From contig CAVRJC010000012.1 of the NCBI GenBank assembly GCA_963721435.1, positions 1,550,001 to 1,614,000 of the forward strand: a DNA stretch of 64,000 nucleotides, in the 5' to 3' direction. Positions 52,570-61,990 of the stretch are shown here, in pieces. A program made the position numbers and the translations under genes. Below the pieces are notes generated by a model. The model worked only from the letters and a program-made list of their open reading frames with translations, made no database searches and was not told the DNA's origin. Origin of the DNA: CAVRJC01 sp963721435 (GTDB lineage: Bacteria; Actinomycetota; Acidimicrobiia; IMCC26256; DASPTH01). The first letter of the stretch is position 1. The number at the start of each line of letters is the position of its first letter.

Positions 52570-53333
52570 GCACCGTCGCGGAATCAGCGGAGACCCGGGT
52601 CGGCGAGGCGGCCCCGCTGCTGCGAGTCCGGGATCTCGAGGTCGCGTACGGCGTCGCCCGGGCCCTGTTCGGCGTGACCTTCGAGGTGCCGAAGGGATCC
52701 GTGACCACCGTGCTCGGCGCCAACGGTGCCGGCAAGTCGTCGCTGGCCGCGGCGATCGGCGGCGTGGTGAAGCCCCGATCCGGCTCGATCGAGTTCGACG
52801 GCGAGGACATTGCCGGCGTCGCCGCCCACAAGGTGTCCAAGCTCGGCATCTCGTACGTTCCCGAGAGCCGAAACCTGTTCCCGAATCTCACCGTACGCGA
52901 CAACCTCTGGGCCCAGCTGCGGTTCACTCTGCCACGCGGTGAACGCAAGGACGCGTTCGACCGGGCCCTCGATCTGTTCCCCATTCTCGCCGAGCGGCGG
53001 AACCAGAAGGCCGGCACGCTCTCGGGTGGCGAGCAGCAGATGCTCGCGCTCTCACGGGTGCTCGCTGAGCCTCCGAAGCTCCTGATCGCCGACGAGATGT
53101 CGCTCGGCCTCGCACCCCTCATGGTCGACCTTGTGTTCGAGTCACTCGGCAAGATCCGTGACCAGGGCGTCACGGTCCTGCTCATCGAGCAGTTCGTGGA
53201 GCGCGCCCTCGGGTTCTCCGACGAAGCCGTGATCCTGCGCCACGGCCTCGTCGTCTGGAGCGGTCACGCGAACAACGCGGGCGACGAGCTGCTCACGGAG
53301 TACCTCGGCGGAGAGTCCGCGTCCACGCTCTGA
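52566..53333 (+). CDS. livF: ABC transporter ATP-binding protein, LivF type
   Basis: 255 residues. Walker A GANGAGKSSLA (about 51-61), signature LSGGEQQMLALSRVLAEPP, Walker B LLIADEMSLGLAPLMVD and the H-loop equivalent LIEQFVERAL (His replaced by Gln, a LivF hallmark). It pairs with LivG as the NBD heterodimer. Last gene of the importer operon; a new promoter with TTGACA lies 54 bases after its stop, ahead of the amidohydrolase-Rieske operon. Confidence 0.94.
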   Translation: MSTVAESAETRVGEAAPLLRVRDLEVAYGVARALFGVTFEVPKGSVTTVLGANGAGKSSLAAAIGGVVKPRSGSIEFDGEDIAGVAAHKVSKLGISYVPESRNLFPNLTVRDNLWAQLRFTLPRGERKDAFDRALDLFPILAERRNQKAGTLSGGEQQMLALSRVLAEPPKLLIADEMSLGLAPLMVDLVFESLGKIRDQGVTVLLIEQFVERALGFSDEAVILRHGLVVWSGHANNAGDELLTEYLGGESASTL

Positions 53334-53386
53334 GGCAAGACGGGAACGGAGTCGATGCGTGATACGAAGCTGTAGAACTTCGCACG

Positions 53387-53416
53387 TTGACAGCACATCG
53401 GGATGGGTAACAGTAT
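53387..53416 (+). promoter_or_regulatory. Predicted promoter of the amidohydrolase-Rieske operon
   Basis: A perfect -35 TTGACA (53387-53392) is followed after 15-18 bases by TAACAGTAT, which offers TAACAG or CAGTAT as a -10. The remaining leader (about 105 bases) shows no other clear element. Confidence 0.5.
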
Positions 53417-53524
53417 GAGAGAGGCCCTGCGACTGTCGCCGCCGTCGCGCGGCGCGAAGTCTGGAGGAACCGCGTCGTCGATCCGATGACCGGTGCGGCC
53501 CGCATGGCGTGAATGGGAGACAAC

Positions 53525-54862
53525 ATGTCGAACACGGTTGAGACCACCCCATCGAGTGACCGGGTGCTGATGATCTCGTCGGACGGGCACACGACTGCCC
53601 GCATGCCCGACTTCAAGCCGTACATCCCGGCGAACCTCCGCGAGGACTTCGACGCCTTCTGCGACGTCTACGCCGAGAAGGGCGCGCGGATCAACGAGCC
53701 GGCGAGCATGGTGAACACGTTCGACAAGCAGTTCGTCGACATGTGGATCGAGAACGTCATCGAGCCGAACCGGCTCGAGGGCACCTGGGACGTCGACGCA
53801 CGATTCGAGGAGATGGCGCGCGGCGGGCTCGCCGCGGAGGTCATCTTCCCCGACTTCGGCATCCCCTTCGAGCTCTACAGCAAGTTCGTCGCGGCGCTGA
53901 ACAACTACCGCCTCACCCACGAGCAGCGTGTCGGCTCGTACTTCGCCTACAACCGGTGGCTGGTCGACTTCTGCTCCGCCGCGCCCGAGCGCTTCGCCGG
54001 CATGGCGCTCATCGACTTCAAGGACGTCGACGCCGCGGTCGCCGAGATCCGCTGGGCGAAGGACGCGGGTCTCAAGGGGATCTGCCTCCCGACGTTCAGC
54101 GCCGAGTTCCCGGTGTACCACCCCGACTTCGAGCCCATCTGGTCGGCGCTCGAGGACCTCGAGATGCCGGTGAACAGTCACTCGGCGATCACGGGCACAT
54201 TCGAGTTCGGCCTGCTCCCCACCGGCATCGACGAGTTCTTCCCGCCGATGCCCCCCATCCCGCACCCCTCGGTGATGCCGGCGATCATCCAGAAGGCCGT
54301 CTTCTACTCCGTCCACCAGATTCTGATGCACTTCATCTGGGGCGGGGTCCTGGAGCACCACCCGAACCTCCAGCTGGTGCTCACCGAGGCCGGTTCGGCG
54401 TGGGCGGCCGGCGCGGTCCGCAGCATGGACTACACGTATGAAGGCGCCTTCACGCACGCGTCCGTGAAGGAGTTCCTCACCGTGCCGCCGTCGGAGTACT
54501 TCCGGCGCCAGTGTCACCTCGGGTCGTCGGTGTTCTCCAAGGAGGAGATGGAGAACCTCGACAAGATCGGCCTCGAGCAGGTCACCATCGGGATGGACTT
54601 CCCGCACCCCGAGGGATCCTGGGGGATGGGGCCCGGACACATCGAGTACCTCAACGCCACACTCGGCGCCGCCCACGTCAAGCCCGAGGACGCGCGGCTG
54701 GTGCTGGGCGAGAGCGCGGTGGATCTCTGGGGCTTCGACCGCGACAAGCTCCAGCCCGTCGTCGACAAGTACGGCCCGACGATGGAAGAGGTCCTCAAGG
54801 TGCCCGAGGTCGAGTACTTCCCGCGTGGTGACGTTCACAAGCCCTTCGGAGACCCGAGGTAG
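53525..54862 (+). CDS. Amidohydrolase family 2 protein
   Basis: 445 residues. Metal motif VLMISSDGHTTAR, EVIFPDFGIPFELYS, VNSHSAITGTFEFG (strand His), LVLTEAGSAWAAGAV, and C-terminal metal Asp in VTIGMDFPHPEGSWG. ATG 53525 is preferred because GGGAGA lies four bases before it; ATG 53513 is an alternative. First gene of a rightward operon with a class 1 amidohydrolase, Rieske oxygenase, molybdenum hydroxylase, P450 and SDR. It probably cleaves or decarboxylates the imported compound or a ring product. Confidence 0.91.
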   Translation: MSNTVETTPSSDRVLMISSDGHTTARMPDFKPYIPANLREDFDAFCDVYAEKGARINEPASMVNTFDKQFVDMWIENVIEPNRLEGTWDVDARFEEMARGGLAAEVIFPDFGIPFELYSKFVAALNNYRLTHEQRVGSYFAYNRWLVDFCSAAPERFAGMALIDFKDVDAAVAEIRWAKDAGLKGICLPTFSAEFPVYHPDFEPIWSALEDLEMPVNSHSAITGTFEFGLLPTGIDEFFPPMPPIPHPSVMPAIIQKAVFYSVHQILMHFIWGGVLEHHPNLQLVLTEAGSAWAAGAVRSMDYTYEGAFTHASVKEFLTVPPSEYFRRQCHLGSSVFSKEEMENLDKIGLEQVTIGMDFPHPEGSWGMGPGHIEYLNATLGAAHVKPEDARLVLGESAVDLWGFDRDKLQPVVDKYGPTMEEVLKVPEVEYFPRGDVHKPFGDPR

Positions 54863-54867
54863 CTCGA

Positions 54868-56139
54868 GTGGGCAACATCGTCTTCACGCGAGCGAGCCTG
54901 CTGGACGGCACCAACCCGAGCCGGCCCGACTCGACCGTCGTCGTGCAGGGCAATGAGATCATCACGGTGACGACGGGATCCGTCGACACGGCTCCTGACG
55001 ACCGCGTCATCGACCTGGCGGGGCAGACGCTCATGCCGGGCATGTTCACCGGTCACGTGCACATCGACACGGGCCCCAGCGAGCCGTACCACTACAACAA
55101 CATCTACTCGAGGGCGGAACGCCCGCCCGGCGTGCTCATGGCCCGGGCCATCCGCAACTGCAAGGCCCTGCTCGACTCAGGGATCACGAGCTACGTCGGT
55201 GCTGGATGCAGCTTCGACATCGACGAGCAGCTCCGCATCGCGATCAAGGACGGGCTCCTCGACGGGCCCCGGATCACTGCGGGCGGGCGGCGGCTCAACA
55301 CCACCGGCCACTCCGAGGACTCCGCGAAGTGGTGGTACCAGATGCACTACCACCCGTTCGACCGGTTCGTCGACGGGCCCGCCGAGTTTCGCAAGGCCGC
55401 CCGCAAGGAGATCCAGCGCGGGGTCGACATCGTCAAGATCGCGGCGACGAGCGGCCACGGCACCGTCGACCGTGGGCGAGGCATCACCCCCAAGGAGCTG
55501 CGCGCAGTGGTCGAGGCCACCCACGACCGCGGCAAGAAGGTGCGCGCCCACTGCGTCTGGCGCGACTCCATCATCGAGTGCATCGAAGCCGGCGTCGACG
55601 TGATCGACCACGGCGACGAGACCGACGAGCGGTGCATCGAGCTGATGGCCGAGAACGGCACCACGTGGATCCCGAGCATGAAGTTCCTGACCTTCCTCCG
55701 GATGCTCCCCCCGGACGTCATGCCCGAGATGCCTCGTGGCGACCTCGACCACGACTGGGACCACTTCTGCCGGATGCTCCCGTTGGCCAACGATGCCGGC
55801 GTGAACATCGTCCCCGGCGACGACTACGGCGGCGGGCCGATGCCGCACCGCGCGGGGATCTACGGCGAGGAGCTGTCGATCTACGCGAACGACGTCGGCA
55901 TCAAGCCGCTCGACGTGTTGCGGTGGGCGACCTACAACGGTGCGCAACTCTCCGGCCACAAGGTGGGGGAGATCCGCGAAGGGCTGCTCGCCGATCTCGT
56001 CGCTGTCGATGGTGATCCCAGCACCGACATCACGATCCTCGAGAACCCCGACAACATCAAGGCGGTCATGATCGACGGACGCTTCGTCAGGGACGAGCTG
56101 GCGCCGTCGGGCCACGACCAGGACGGAGAACGAACATGA
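54868..56139 (+). CDS. Amidohydrolase family 1 (imidazolonepropionase-like) protein
   Basis: 423 residues. Two-domain metal hydrolase: N-terminal beta sandwich, then MPGMFTGHVHIDTG (His-x-His metal site), VDIVKIAATSGHGTVD (bridging Lys strand), VRAHCVWRDSIIECIEAG and VDVIDHGDETD (metal His), PGDDYGGGPMPHRAG (metal Asp), and the closing beta-sandwich strand GLLADLVAVDGDP. It hydrolyses amide or cyclic amide bonds. GTG 54868 starts five bases after the upstream stop; the stop overlaps the Rieske start (ATGA). A different superfamily branch from its upstream neighbour, so two successive hydrolytic steps are plausible. Confidence 0.92.
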   Translation: MGNIVFTRASLLDGTNPSRPDSTVVVQGNEIITVTTGSVDTAPDDRVIDLAGQTLMPGMFTGHVHIDTGPSEPYHYNNIYSRAERPPGVLMARAIRNCKALLDSGITSYVGAGCSFDIDEQLRIAIKDGLLDGPRITAGGRRLNTTGHSEDSAKWWYQMHYHPFDRFVDGPAEFRKAARKEIQRGVDIVKIAATSGHGTVDRGRGITPKELRAVVEATHDRGKKVRAHCVWRDSIIECIEAGVDVIDHGDETDERCIELMAENGTTWIPSMKFLTFLRMLPPDVMPEMPRGDLDHDWDHFCRMLPLANDAGVNIVPGDDYGGGPMPHRAGIYGEELSIYANDVGIKPLDVLRWATYNGAQLSGHKVGEIREGLLADLVAVDGDPSTDITILENPDNIKAVMIDGRFVRDELAPSGHDQDGERT

Positions 56140-57530
56140 CACTGACCACCGACGCCAAGACGGGCGACGCAGAACCGCCGCGCCCCGCGGGGGCCGTCGA
56201 CACGTCATCGGTCCCGTTCGCGATCACCGACCGGGCCTTCCTCGAACCGCAGCGATACTTCGACCGGCAGTTCTTCGAGCTCGAGAACGAGAAGCTCTGG
56301 CCCCACGTCTGGCAGATGGCATGTCGGCTCGAGGAGATCCCGAAGGTCGGCGACTACGTCGAGTACTGGGTCGCGAGCTACTCCGTCATCGTCGTGCGCA
56401 CCAGCCCCACGGAGATCAAGGCATATCAGAACTCGTGCCGGCACCGCGGCATGCAGCTGGCGCAGGGATGCGGGACGTTCCGCGGTGGGCAGATCGTCTG
56501 TCCGTTCCACGCATGGCGCTGGGACATCGACGGCACGCCGGCAACGTCGTTGTACGGCTGCGAGGGATTCGAGGACCGGGTCCTCGATCCCGAAGATCTC
56601 CGCCTTGTCGAGTGCCAGGTGGGCACCTGGGCCGGCTGCGTCTACATCAACATGGACCTCAGCGCCCCGCCCCTCATGGAGACCCTCCACCCCGTACCGG
56701 AGTTCCTCGACCCGTTGCGCATCGCCGACATGCGGGTCGACTGGTGGAAGGGCATTCGCCTGCACTGCAACTGGAAGCTGGCACTCGAGGCGTTCATGGA
56801 GGGCTGGCACGTCCGGGGCACGCACACCCAGCTGATCGGGGATGCCGGCGACGACTTCCCCAATCCGCACGACCTCCAGCGGTCGTACCCCAACGGCCAC
56901 CAGAGCCTGGCGAAGGACCCGAACAACAAGGCCGCGGGCACGGTGAAGAGCAAGCTCGGCATGTCCGGTGCGGCCGACCCCAACACGACCATCGCATATC
57001 TCCGCATGATCAACGAGCAGCTTGCCGCGAACGTGCTGACCAAGGACCTCTTCGCGGCGGAGTCGGCCCGCACCAGCACGCCGGAAGACTTCCCCCGCAA
57101 GTTCGTCGAAGCGATGTACGCCTGGAACGCCGGCGCCGGCATCAACCTGCCGGGCCCCGATCCCGCGATCCAGAGCCTCTGGAGCAGCCAGTGGTTCATC
57201 TTCCCGAACTTCAAGCTCCACCCGCTCTACGGGAATTCCCTCAGCTACCGCTCCCGCCCCGACCGCGACGACCCCGAGTGGTGTTACTTCGAGATGTGGT
57301 CGCTCACGCTGATGCCCGAGGGCGAAGAGGTCGTGAAGCCGAAGTTCGACGGCGAGTTCGGCATCGACGACGGCGAATGGCCGTTGATCTGCGTGCAGGA
57401 CTTCTCCAACCTCGAGCGGCAACAGCGGGGCCTGCACAATCCCGGCCTCAAGACCACCCGCCTCGCAAAGAAGTACGAGGACGGCATCGCGAACGCGCAC
57501 GTACAGCTCGACTCGTACCTTGCTCGCTGA
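56136..57530 (+). CDS. Rieske aromatic ring-hydroxylating oxygenase, alpha subunit
   Basis: 464 residues. N-terminal Rieske domain with 2Fe-2S ligands C101-x-H103 (NSCRHRGMQLAQ) and C122-x2-H125 (VCPFHAWRWD). Catalytic domain with mononuclear iron ligands H225 and H230 in EAFMEGWHVRGTHTQ; the third ligand Asp is in the C-terminal part. The substrate domain ends LAKKYEDGIANAHVQLDSYL. No beta subunit, ferredoxin or reductase gene adjoins, so it is either an alpha-only enzyme or uses distant partners. ATG 56136 overlaps the previous stop; the molybdenum hydroxylase starts six bases after its stop. Ring hydroxylation or demethylation is expected. Confidence 0.94.
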   Translation: MTLTTDAKTGDAEPPRPAGAVDTSSVPFAITDRAFLEPQRYFDRQFFELENEKLWPHVWQMACRLEEIPKVGDYVEYWVASYSVIVVRTSPTEIKAYQNSCRHRGMQLAQGCGTFRGGQIVCPFHAWRWDIDGTPATSLYGCEGFEDRVLDPEDLRLVECQVGTWAGCVYINMDLSAPPLMETLHPVPEFLDPLRIADMRVDWWKGIRLHCNWKLALEAFMEGWHVRGTHTQLIGDAGDDFPNPHDLQRSYPNGHQSLAKDPNNKAAGTVKSKLGMSGAADPNTTIAYLRMINEQLAANVLTKDLFAAESARTSTPEDFPRKFVEAMYAWNAGAGINLPGPDPAIQSLWSSQWFIFPNFKLHPLYGNSLSYRSRPDRDDPEWCYFEMWSLTLMPEGEEVVKPKFDGEFGIDDGEWPLICVQDFSNLERQQRGLHNPGLKTTRLAKKYEDGIANAHVQLDSYLAR

Positions 57531-57536
57531 GCCGAC

Positions 57537-59883
57537 GTGACACAGGCGCCGGTCGCTCCCGCCGCAGGACGGTTCGCCGGCGCGCGCGTGCATCGCGATC
57601 GAGGACGCGCGCCTGCTGACGGGAACCGGCACCTACATCGACGACGTCGTGCTGCCCGGGATGTTGCACGCGTGCTTCGTGCGCAGCCCAGTGGCCCGGG
57701 GCCGGATCCTCGCGATCGACACGTCAGCGGCGCTGGCGGTTCCCGGTGTGCGCCACGTGCTCGTCGCCGCCGACGTGAACCCCGGCATGAAGGAGCAGTG
57801 GCACACCGCTGACGGTGGCCCCGACGCTCCCGAGACGCCGCGGCCACCGTTGGCCGAGGACGAAGTGCGCTTCGTCGGCGACTGCGTCGCGGTTGTCGTC
57901 GCCGACGATCGCTACACCGCCGAGGACGCCGCCGATCTCGTCGACGTGGAGTACGAGCCGCTTCCAGCGCTCGTGGACTACACGGAGGCCGAGCACACCG
58001 ACGTGCTCGTGCACCAGAGCCACGGGTCGAACGTCTGCGGAGAGATCAACGGCCTGCCCGCGTCGGCGCTCGAGGACGTGTTCTCGTCGGCGGCCCACGT
58101 CGCGTCGGCAACGATCTACCAGCAGGCGTACACCGCGGTCCCGATGGAGACCCGGGGTCTCGTCGTCGACTACCGACGCGCGAGCGACGAGCTCACGATC
58201 TACGCGGCGACGCAGTCCCCCCACGAGATGCGCTCGTTCTCCGCGCGCTTGCTCGGCATGCCCGAGCACCACATCCGCGTGGTGATGCGCGACACCGGCG
58301 GCGGGTTCGGCCAGAAGATCATGAACCAGCGCGAGGAGATGGTGGTGATGCTCCTCGGCCGGATGCTCGACGCACCGGTGAAGTGGGTCGAAGACCGCCG
58401 GGAGAACCTGCTCGCCGCGGGCACCAGCCGCCGCGAGCACGGGTTCGTGAAGATGGCGTTCGCCGCCGACGGCGAGATCCTCGGGGCGCAGCTCGACATG
58501 TGCTCCGACAGCGGTGCGTATCCCACTCCGTGGCCCATGGTGGGGCTCGGGCTCGTCGGGCCGATGTTCCCGGGGCCCTACCGCTTGCCGGCGTTGGCGT
58601 TCAGCTGCAAGGCGGTGTACTCGAACACGGCGGGGCGGTCGCCCTACCGTGGCCCCTGGCAGTTCGAGTCGCTCTCCCGCGAGATGCTCCTCGACATCGC
58701 GGCGCGCGAGATGGGAGTCGATCCGGTCGAGCTGCGGCGGCGGAACCTCCTACAACGCGAAGACCTGCCGTACACCAATGCCATGGGGTTCCCCCTCGAC
58801 CACATCTCCCCGTCGGAGACGTTCGAGCAGGCACTCGAGATCCTCGACTACGCCGCGTTCCGCGAGGAGCAGGCCGTCACGCGGGGCGAGGGCCGGTACC
58901 TGGGCGTGGGCTTCTCGAACTACGTCGAGCCGTCGACGCCGGGACTCGGGTCCTACGCGACCGAAGGGGCAACGATCCGCGTCGAGCCGTCGGGCAAGGT
59001 GAACGTCTACATGGCCGGCGGGTCGGCGGGCAACAGCGTCGAGACGACCGTGATCCAGCTCACCGCCGACGCGCTCGGCGTCGCCATCGACGACATCAAC
59101 ACCATCCAGGGCGACACCGCGCTCACGCCGTACGGCGCGGGCACGGGGGGAAGCCGCAGCGGCGCGATGGCCGCCGGCGCGGTGCAGCAGACGTCGGCGA
59201 TCCTGCGCGAGCGCATCGTTGCCATCGCGGCCCACCAGCTCGAGGCCGCGCCGCAGGACATCGAGCTCGTCGAGAGCGTGGCGAGCGTGCGCGGGACCCC
59301 GTCCGCCCGCATGTCGCTGGCGGAGGTCGCCGCGGTCGTCTACTACAACGCGCCGTCGCTGCCGCCCGACCTCGAGGTCGGGTTGGAGGTCAGCAGCCGC
59401 TACCGCGCCGACAATCAGTGGCTGATGGTGAACGCGACCCACCTGTGCACCTGCGAGGTCGACATCGTCACCGGCTGCGTCAAGCTCCTCCGCTACATCG
59501 TGAGCGAGGACTGCGGCCCGATGATCAACCCGAACGTGGTCGAGGGCCAGATCGCCGGTGGCGCGGTCCAGGGCATCGGCGGCGTGCTGCTGGAAGAGGT
59601 CGTCTGGGACGAGGACGGCAACCCGCTCGCCACGACCTTCATGGACTACCTGTTGCCCACGGCGGCCGAGATCCCGTTGATCGAGTTCGGCCATGTCGAG
59701 ACGCCGAGCCCGGGACCCGGCGGGTACAAGGGTGTCGGCGAAGGTGGGTGCATCGGCGCGCCCCCGGCCGTGGCCAACGCGGTGGCCGACGCGCTCGCGC
59801 CGTTGGGCGTGAGGGTCACCCGGCTCCCGCTCACGCCGTCGAACATCGTGGCGATGATCGCCGAGGCGCAGGGCGCGAACTAG
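57537..59883 (+). CDS. Xanthine-dehydrogenase-family molybdopterin-binding large subunit (copy 2), frame broken once
   Basis: About 782 residues after repair. MTQAPVAPAAGRFAGARVHR, break near 57597, then IEDARLLTGTGTYIDDVVL; RDTGGGFGQKIMNQREE, SPYRGPWQFESLSREM, PYGAGTGGSRSGAM and GVGEGGCIGAPP with the catalytic Glu. It is very similar throughout to copy 1 (24664-27102). The shorter reading from ATG 57649 would omit the first hammerhead strands. The loop PYRGPWQFES differs from both CO-dehydrogenase (AYxCSFR) and ordinary aldehyde oxidase (AYRGAGR) patterns. No FeS or FAD subunit gene is adjacent. A P450 follows 41 bases later. Confidence 0.91.
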
Positions 59884-59924
59884 CAGACGGCGCGGAGCGC
59901 AGGCTCCGAGCAGGAGGGTGCGCG

Positions 59925-61212
59925 ATGACAGACGATGGTGTACCGACGATCGCATCGGTCGACTTCTTCAGCGACGCTTCGATCATCGACGATCCCGTAC
60001 GCGTACTTCGATGCGGTGCGTGAGCACGGTCCGGCGTGGCTGGAGCCCCATCACGGTGTGCTGGTCGTGACCGGACACGCCGAGGCGCTCCAGGTCTACC
60101 GCGATGCCGGAACGTTCTCGTCGTGCAATGCCGCGTCGGGACCGTTCTCCGGCCTCCCGGTCAGCGAAGCCGACGGTGACATCACGCCACTGCTCGAGCG
60201 CTACGGCGATCAGCTGCCGTTGCACGGCTACATGGCGACGATGGACCCTCCAGAGCACGATCGATACCGCGCGCTGATGTCACGACTGTTCACGCCGAGG
60301 CGCCTCAGGGAGAACGAAGCGTTCATGTGGCCGCTCGCGAACCTCGCGCTCGACGAGTTCGTGGCCGACGGGAAGTGCGAGTTCCTCCGCCAGTTCTCCG
60401 AGCCGTTCACGATCATGGTGATCGCCGACCTCCTCGGCGTCCCCGAAGGCGACCGCGACAGCTTCAAGGCGATGCTGGCCAGCGTGCCCGCGACGGGCAC
60501 CCTCGGCGAGGAGTACGACAATCCGATGGTGTTCCTCGAGGAGTCGTTCATCCGCTACGTCGAGGACCGTCGGCGCGAGCCGAGGGACGACGTGCTCACG
60601 AAGCTGGCGCTGGCGACGTTCGACGACGGCTCGATGCCCGAGGTCATCGAGATCGTGCGGGAGGCGACCTTCCTCTTCGTCGCGGGTCAGGGGACGACCG
60701 CCCTGCTCCTCGCGTCGGCGCTGCAGTACCTGGGCGAGCGTCCAGAGGTCCAGCAGCAGCTCCGGGAGCGACGCGACCTCATCCCGAGCTTCGTCGAGGA
60801 GATGCTCCGGTCGGAGAGCCCGGTGAAGGCGCACTTCCGGATGGCGCGGCGCGACACGTCGGTGGGCGGGGTGGACGTTCCGGCGGGCACCACGGTGATG
60901 CTGGTCATCGGCGCGGTGAACCGCGACAGCTGCCGGTTCGCGCAACCCGACGAGTTCCTGCTCGGACGGCGCAACGCACTGGAGCACATCGCCTTCGCGC
61001 GGGGGACGCATGCGTGCCTCGGCCAGTCACTCGCACGGGCGGAGAGCCGAGTCGCCCTGGAGTCCATCCTCGACCGCATGGGCGACATCCGCATCTCCGA
61101 GAGTGAGCACGGTCCCGCGGGAGACCGCCACTACGAGTACGACCCGACGTACCTCTTCCGCGGCCTCAAGTCGCTCCACCTGGAGTTCACACCGCTCGCG
61201 AATCCCAGCTGA
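59925..61212 (+). CDS. Cytochrome P450, frame broken once near the start
   Basis: About 429 residues after repair. ATG 59925 with AGGAGG upstream; MTDDGVPTIASVDFFSD, then one surplus base near 59996 and PYAYFDAVREHGPAW. I-helix FVAGQGTTALLL, ExxR in EEMLRSES, and heme loop FARGTHACLGQSLARAES with Cys; here FxxGxHxC has Ala-Arg instead of the usual Gly, a mild variant. It follows the molybdenum hydroxylase as in the first module (27099). The SDR start lies one base after its stop. It is not especially similar to the other three P450s beyond family motifs. Confidence 0.88.
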
Positions 61213-61213
61213 C

Positions 61214-61984
61214 GTGGGAGTGCTCGACGGCAAGGTCGCGATCGTCACCGGCGCGAGCAAGGGCATCGGCAAGGGCGAGGCACTCGCGCTGGCCAAGGAG
61301 GGAGCGAAGGTCGCGGTCGTGGCGCGCACCTACGACGGCGAGGAGGGCGTGGTCCGAACCGCGCACGAGCTCGAAGCACTTGGCGCGAGCTGCGCTACCG
61401 ATCCAATGCGACGTCGGCGTCGTCGATCAGGTGCAACCGCGCAGTGGATGCGGTCGTCGCGCGAGTGGGGAACCGTCGACATCCTCGTGAACAACGCCCA
61501 GATCATCTACGCGATGCACCGGTGCGAGGACTGGACGGAGAGCGAGATGCGGGCCACATGGGAGTCCGGCCTGCTCGGCTCGTGGGCGTTCATGGTCGCG
61601 TGCTTCCCGCGCATGAAGGAGAAGGGCGGCAGGATCATCAACACCTGTTCGACGACCGGCCACGGCAACGTGCCCGGGTACGTGGGCTACTCGTGCACCA
61701 AGGAGGCCATCCGCGCGCTCACCCGGAACGCGGCCCGGGAATGGGCCCGGTACGGGATCAACGTGAACACCATCAGCCCGACCGCACTGTCGGACATCGT
61801 GGTGAAGACCTTTCCCGACGAGGCCGAGCGGCTCCAGGCACTCCTGGACGGCGGTCAGGTCGTCGGACGGTGGGGCGACGCCGAGATGGACGTCGGGCGT
61901 GCCGTCGTGTTCCTCGCCGGCCCCGACTCCGGCCTCATCACCGGATGCACCCTGTCCGTCGACGGTGGGGCAGCGATGCTCTGA
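61214..61984 (+). CDS. Short-chain dehydrogenase/reductase, frame broken about three times
   Basis: About 256 residues. VLDGKVAIVTGASKGIGKGE opening, VVARTYDGEEG; a scrambled stretch at 61393-61475 where pieces of the expected sequence (ALPIQCDVGVVDQVQ, RAVDAVVARVG) occur in successive frames; then TVDILVNNAQIIYAM, NTCSTTGHGN, YSCTK and ITGCTLSVDGGAAM. The three breaks sum to zero, leaving an open but wrong middle. GTG 61214. Last gene of the operon starting at 53525 and convergent, six bases apart, with the DapA-like gene. Probably oxidises the alcohol made by the P450. Confidence 0.84.
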   Translation: MGVLDGKVAIVTGASKGIGKGEALALAKEGAKVAVVARTYDGEEGVVRTAHELEALGASCATDPMRRRRRRSGATAQWMRSSREWGTVDILVNNAQIIYAMHRCEDWTESEMRATWESGLLGSWAFMVACFPRMKEKGGRIINTCSTTGHGNVPGYVGYSCTKEAIRALTRNAAREWARYGINVNTISPTALSDIVVKTFPDEAERLQALLDGGQVVGRWGDAEMDVGRAVVFLAGPDSGLITGCTLSVDGGAAML

Positions 61985-61990
61985 TCGCTC

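Noticed and set aside
57649..59883. ATG 57649 as the true start of molybdenum hydroxylase copy 2
   Set aside because: The preceding 110 bases encode the conserved N-terminus (MTQAPVAPAAGRFAGARVHR, then IEDARLLTGTG) across a single frame break, and copy 1 has the same N-terminal region.
59893..59908. CGGAGC/GCTCCG 6-bp stem between molybdenum hydroxylase 2 and P450
   Set aside because: It is short and expected by chance in DNA of this GC content; not listed as a feature.
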